DNA of 33,167 nucleotides, taken from Clostridiales bacterium. GTDB taxonomy: Bacteria; Bacillota; Clostridia; Christensenellales; Aristaeellaceae. The translations under genes and the position numbers were made by a program. Shown here in pieces: positions 31,684 through 33,167 of this stretch (its first letter is position 1; each line of letters opens with the position of its first letter). Location: assembly GCA_012523405.1 (NCBI GenBank), contig JAAYIN010000097.1:1-33167 (forward strand). The letters are read 5' to 3'. A model generated the notes under the pieces. It ran no database searches, was not told the origin of the DNA, and saw only the letters and a program-made list of their open reading frames with translations.

Positions 31684-32661
31684 TCAGTATTTTATAAATT
31701 TAGCCCCCGGAACGCCGCAAATACAACATTTTTCAGGAACAAATTTTTCGATGTTTCCGCAAACAGGGCAGAGGTAATAAAAAACTTCCTCCGTCTGGTC
31801 AAGGGCCTCTAATGCATCTTGATAAAGCCCGGCATGAACCTCTTCCGCTTTCATGGCAAATTTAAAGGACATAAGAGCAGCCTTGTTTCCTTCTGCCTCC
31901 GCTTCTTTTACGAAATCAGGATACATCTCCTTATATTCGTAGGTTTCTCCCTCCACCCCATCTTGAAGATTATCTGCTGTTGAACCGACTTTCCCCGCCA
32001 CTTCAAAGTGTTTTAAGGCATGAATGGTTTCGGCGTCCGCTGCGGCTCTAAACAATTTTGCTGCATTCATTTTTCCGTCTTTTTCGGCTTTGTTGGCATA
32101 GGCTGTATACTTTCTGTTTGCTTCGGATTCTCCGGTAAATGCTGCCATCAGGTTTTTAAGAGTCTTGTTTTCGCTCACTTTTTTATCCTCCTCATTTTTA
32201 AAAACTTCTAATAGTTTTTCAACATTTTCTTTGGGGAACCCTTCCGGGTACTTTTGACCAAGAAGTGACTGAAGGAATTCCTTAGCGTTCTCACTTTGCG
32301 GCAGCATATAACCCGCTTCACGGATAATATCCTCCGCCATAATATGATTGGATTTTTCGATGGCAATAGCCAGCTTTCCGGGAAGTCCCGCAGCGATGTT
32401 CTCCTGCTCCGATTTACTGCGCATCAGCGCTTTGAGCGCATGAATAATGGGCTCCGTTTTGTCCTGCTGCTTCGGATATTCTTTCGGCACCATAGAAATC
32501 GCGCCGGACGGGCAGGCATCCGCACAGTCGCCGCAGCCGATGCATCTGGTGACATCAATGATGCTGTTTTCCGTATCGGTCGCACCGGTAGGGCAGACAT
32601 AAAGGCATAGACAGTCCTTTGTGCACAAGCGTATACTTCTCACTGCGTATTTCTCAGCCAT
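31684..32661 (-). CDS. Ferredoxin-rubrerythrin-rubredoxin fusion protein
   Basis: A 325-residue cytoplasmic redox protein, probably a peroxide-reducing rubrerythrin with its own electron carrier. An N-terminal ferredoxin-like domain (1-60) carries Cys 13, 17, 19, 23 and Cys 40, 43, 46, 50. The second set has normal CxxCxxCxxxCP spacing, while the first is CxxxCxCxxxCP. A helical linker (70-155) of unknown role follows. The ferritin-like diiron domain (about 165-290) has GESEANRKY, AETIHALKH and EEVHAGLY, giving the Glu/His ligands. The C-terminal rubredoxin-like zinc/iron ribbon has CPVCG and CCICG. The start lies 2 bases past the upstream stop, with GGAGG inside that gene's end, so the two are translated together. 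The domains suggest NAD(P)H- or ferredoxin-driven peroxide detoxification in an anaerobe. Confidence 0.92.
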   Translation of the reverse strand: MAEKYAVRSIRLCTKDCLCLYVCPTGATDTENSIIDVTRCIGCGDCADACPSGAISMVPKEYPKQQDKTEPIIHALKALMRSKSEQENIAAGLPGKLAIAIEKSNHIMAEDIIREAGYMLPQSENAKEFLQSLLGQKYPEGFPKENVEKLLEVFKNEEDKKVSENKTLKNLMAAFTGESEANRKYTAYANKAEKDGKMNAAKLFRAAADAETIHALKHFEVAGKVGSTADNLQDGVEGETYEYKEMYPDFVKEAEAEGNKAALMSFKFAMKAEEVHAGLYQDALEALDQTEEVFYYLCPVCGNIEKFVPEKCCICGVPGAKFIKY

Positions 32662-32663
32662 TT

Positions 32664-33167
32664 TTATTGCCTCCCCTCAATCTTTTCAAATTTCCAATTA
32701 GGCACCTTGCAAACAGGGCAAATCTCCGGTAAGGTGTCCCCTATGTAAATAAAGCCGCAGATGGTGCAGACATAAACGCCGGTATTCTCCAGCATTGCGT
32801 CGCCTTCTTTTTGATACCTGTTTATAATAGATTTCAAAATTCGAGTAACTTTTTCGCTCCATACCAAAGCGCGGAGCGCGCCTCTATCCTTGACATCAGA
32901 TGCCACGGCATTGGTATTCGGAAAACCCTCTGCAAGATCTTTCTCAATCAACTCAAGCAACTGAGCGAATTGCGGACCTTCAGCCGGCGCAGATATTGAT
33001 TTAAAATAACCGGCCAGTTCATTAAATAGAGCTGCTTCTTCAGGCTTGTACTGTTTTTCGCATCCCCGCGCAAGATTCGTGCAAAGCGCACTTACCTCTA
33101 AGGGAGACAGCTCCTTCATATCTGTAGATGACTCAATTACAGATACAGATACCTGCTCCTTTTGGGG
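32664..33167 (-). CDS. Rubredoxin-domain protein, 5' end beyond the window
   Basis: At least 151 residues. A helical N-terminal region (ELSPLEVSALCTNLARGCEK) is followed by a C-terminal rubredoxin-like ribbon with YVCTICGFIYIGDTLPEICP and CKVPNWKFEKI. It probably passes electrons to, or senses redox state with, the fused rubrerythrin gene that starts 2 bases after its stop. The frame is open to the window edge, and the ATG at 33119 has no ribosome binding site, so the true start may lie further right. The family outside the ribbon is not recognised. Confidence 0.8.
   Translation of the reverse strand, partial: PQKEQVSVSVIESSTDMKELSPLEVSALCTNLARGCEKQYKPEEAALFNELAGYFKSISAPAEGPQFAQLLELIEKDLAEGFPNTNAVASDVKDRGALRALVWSEKVTRILKSIINRYQKEGDAMLENTGVYVCTICGFIYIGDTLPEICPVCKVPNWKFEKIEGRQ

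Overview
The window looks like a chromosomal segment of a spore-forming, anaerobic Gram-positive bacterium of the class Clostridia, perhaps a Christensenellales- or Ruminococcales-like gut lineage. The reasons are a YunB-type sporulation gene, a class A penicillin-binding protein with a DD-carboxypeptidase-style N-terminal anchor, DegV and UppP, LPXTG-type sorting signals with sortases, rubrerythrin-type oxygen-protection proteins, and strong AGGAGG ribosome binding sites. The lineage is inferred from gene content only. No rRNA, tRNA or CRISPR array was found.

Layout. (1) 1-480: the 5' part of a broken IS200-type tnpA with a hairpin over its ribosome binding site. (2) 480-14,456: cell-envelope genes. 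They are a secreted ten-repeat SdrD-B-like protein, DegV, a Cys/His/Pro-rich protein, a secreted ComEC-like metallo-beta-lactamase-fold protein, UppP, a membrane protein with Ig-like repeats and a very acidic cytoplasmic tail, YunB, and a class A PBP. (3) 14,457-28,190: the centrepiece, a six-gene sortase-assembled pilus locus read on the minus strand. In order of transcription it holds a PT-repeat/SH3-like/Ig-like secreted protein, a 2207-residue DUF11-repeat adhesin (LPVTG), a major pilin (LPPTG), a hairpin, a class C sortase, a small pilin with a non-canonical LPQTS signal, and a class B-like sortase fused to a C39-type cysteine peptidase domain. The last two overlap by 4 bases. A good promoter with a 14-base palindrome abutting its -35 lies upstream. 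(4) 28,200-31,680: a visibly AT-richer, gene-poor stretch with a 136-base MITE-like element, a small ORF whose ATG appears to have become ACG, a MerR-family regulator, an RluA-type pseudouridine synthase and several hairpins. (5) 31,684-33,167: a ferredoxin-rubrerythrin-rubredoxin fusion and an upstream rubredoxin-domain protein that runs off the right edge.

How the genes work together. The pilus locus supplies a tip or shaft adhesin, a shaft pilin, a polymerising class C sortase and, by inference, a dedicated basal pair: the LPQTS pilin and the sortase B-C39 enzyme that would anchor or process it. UppP and the PBP provide lipid carrier recycling and peptidoglycan synthesis, which sortase anchoring also needs. 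The most novel element is the sortase-C39 fusion with its Cys/His-rich insertion and its translationally coupled LPQTS partner.
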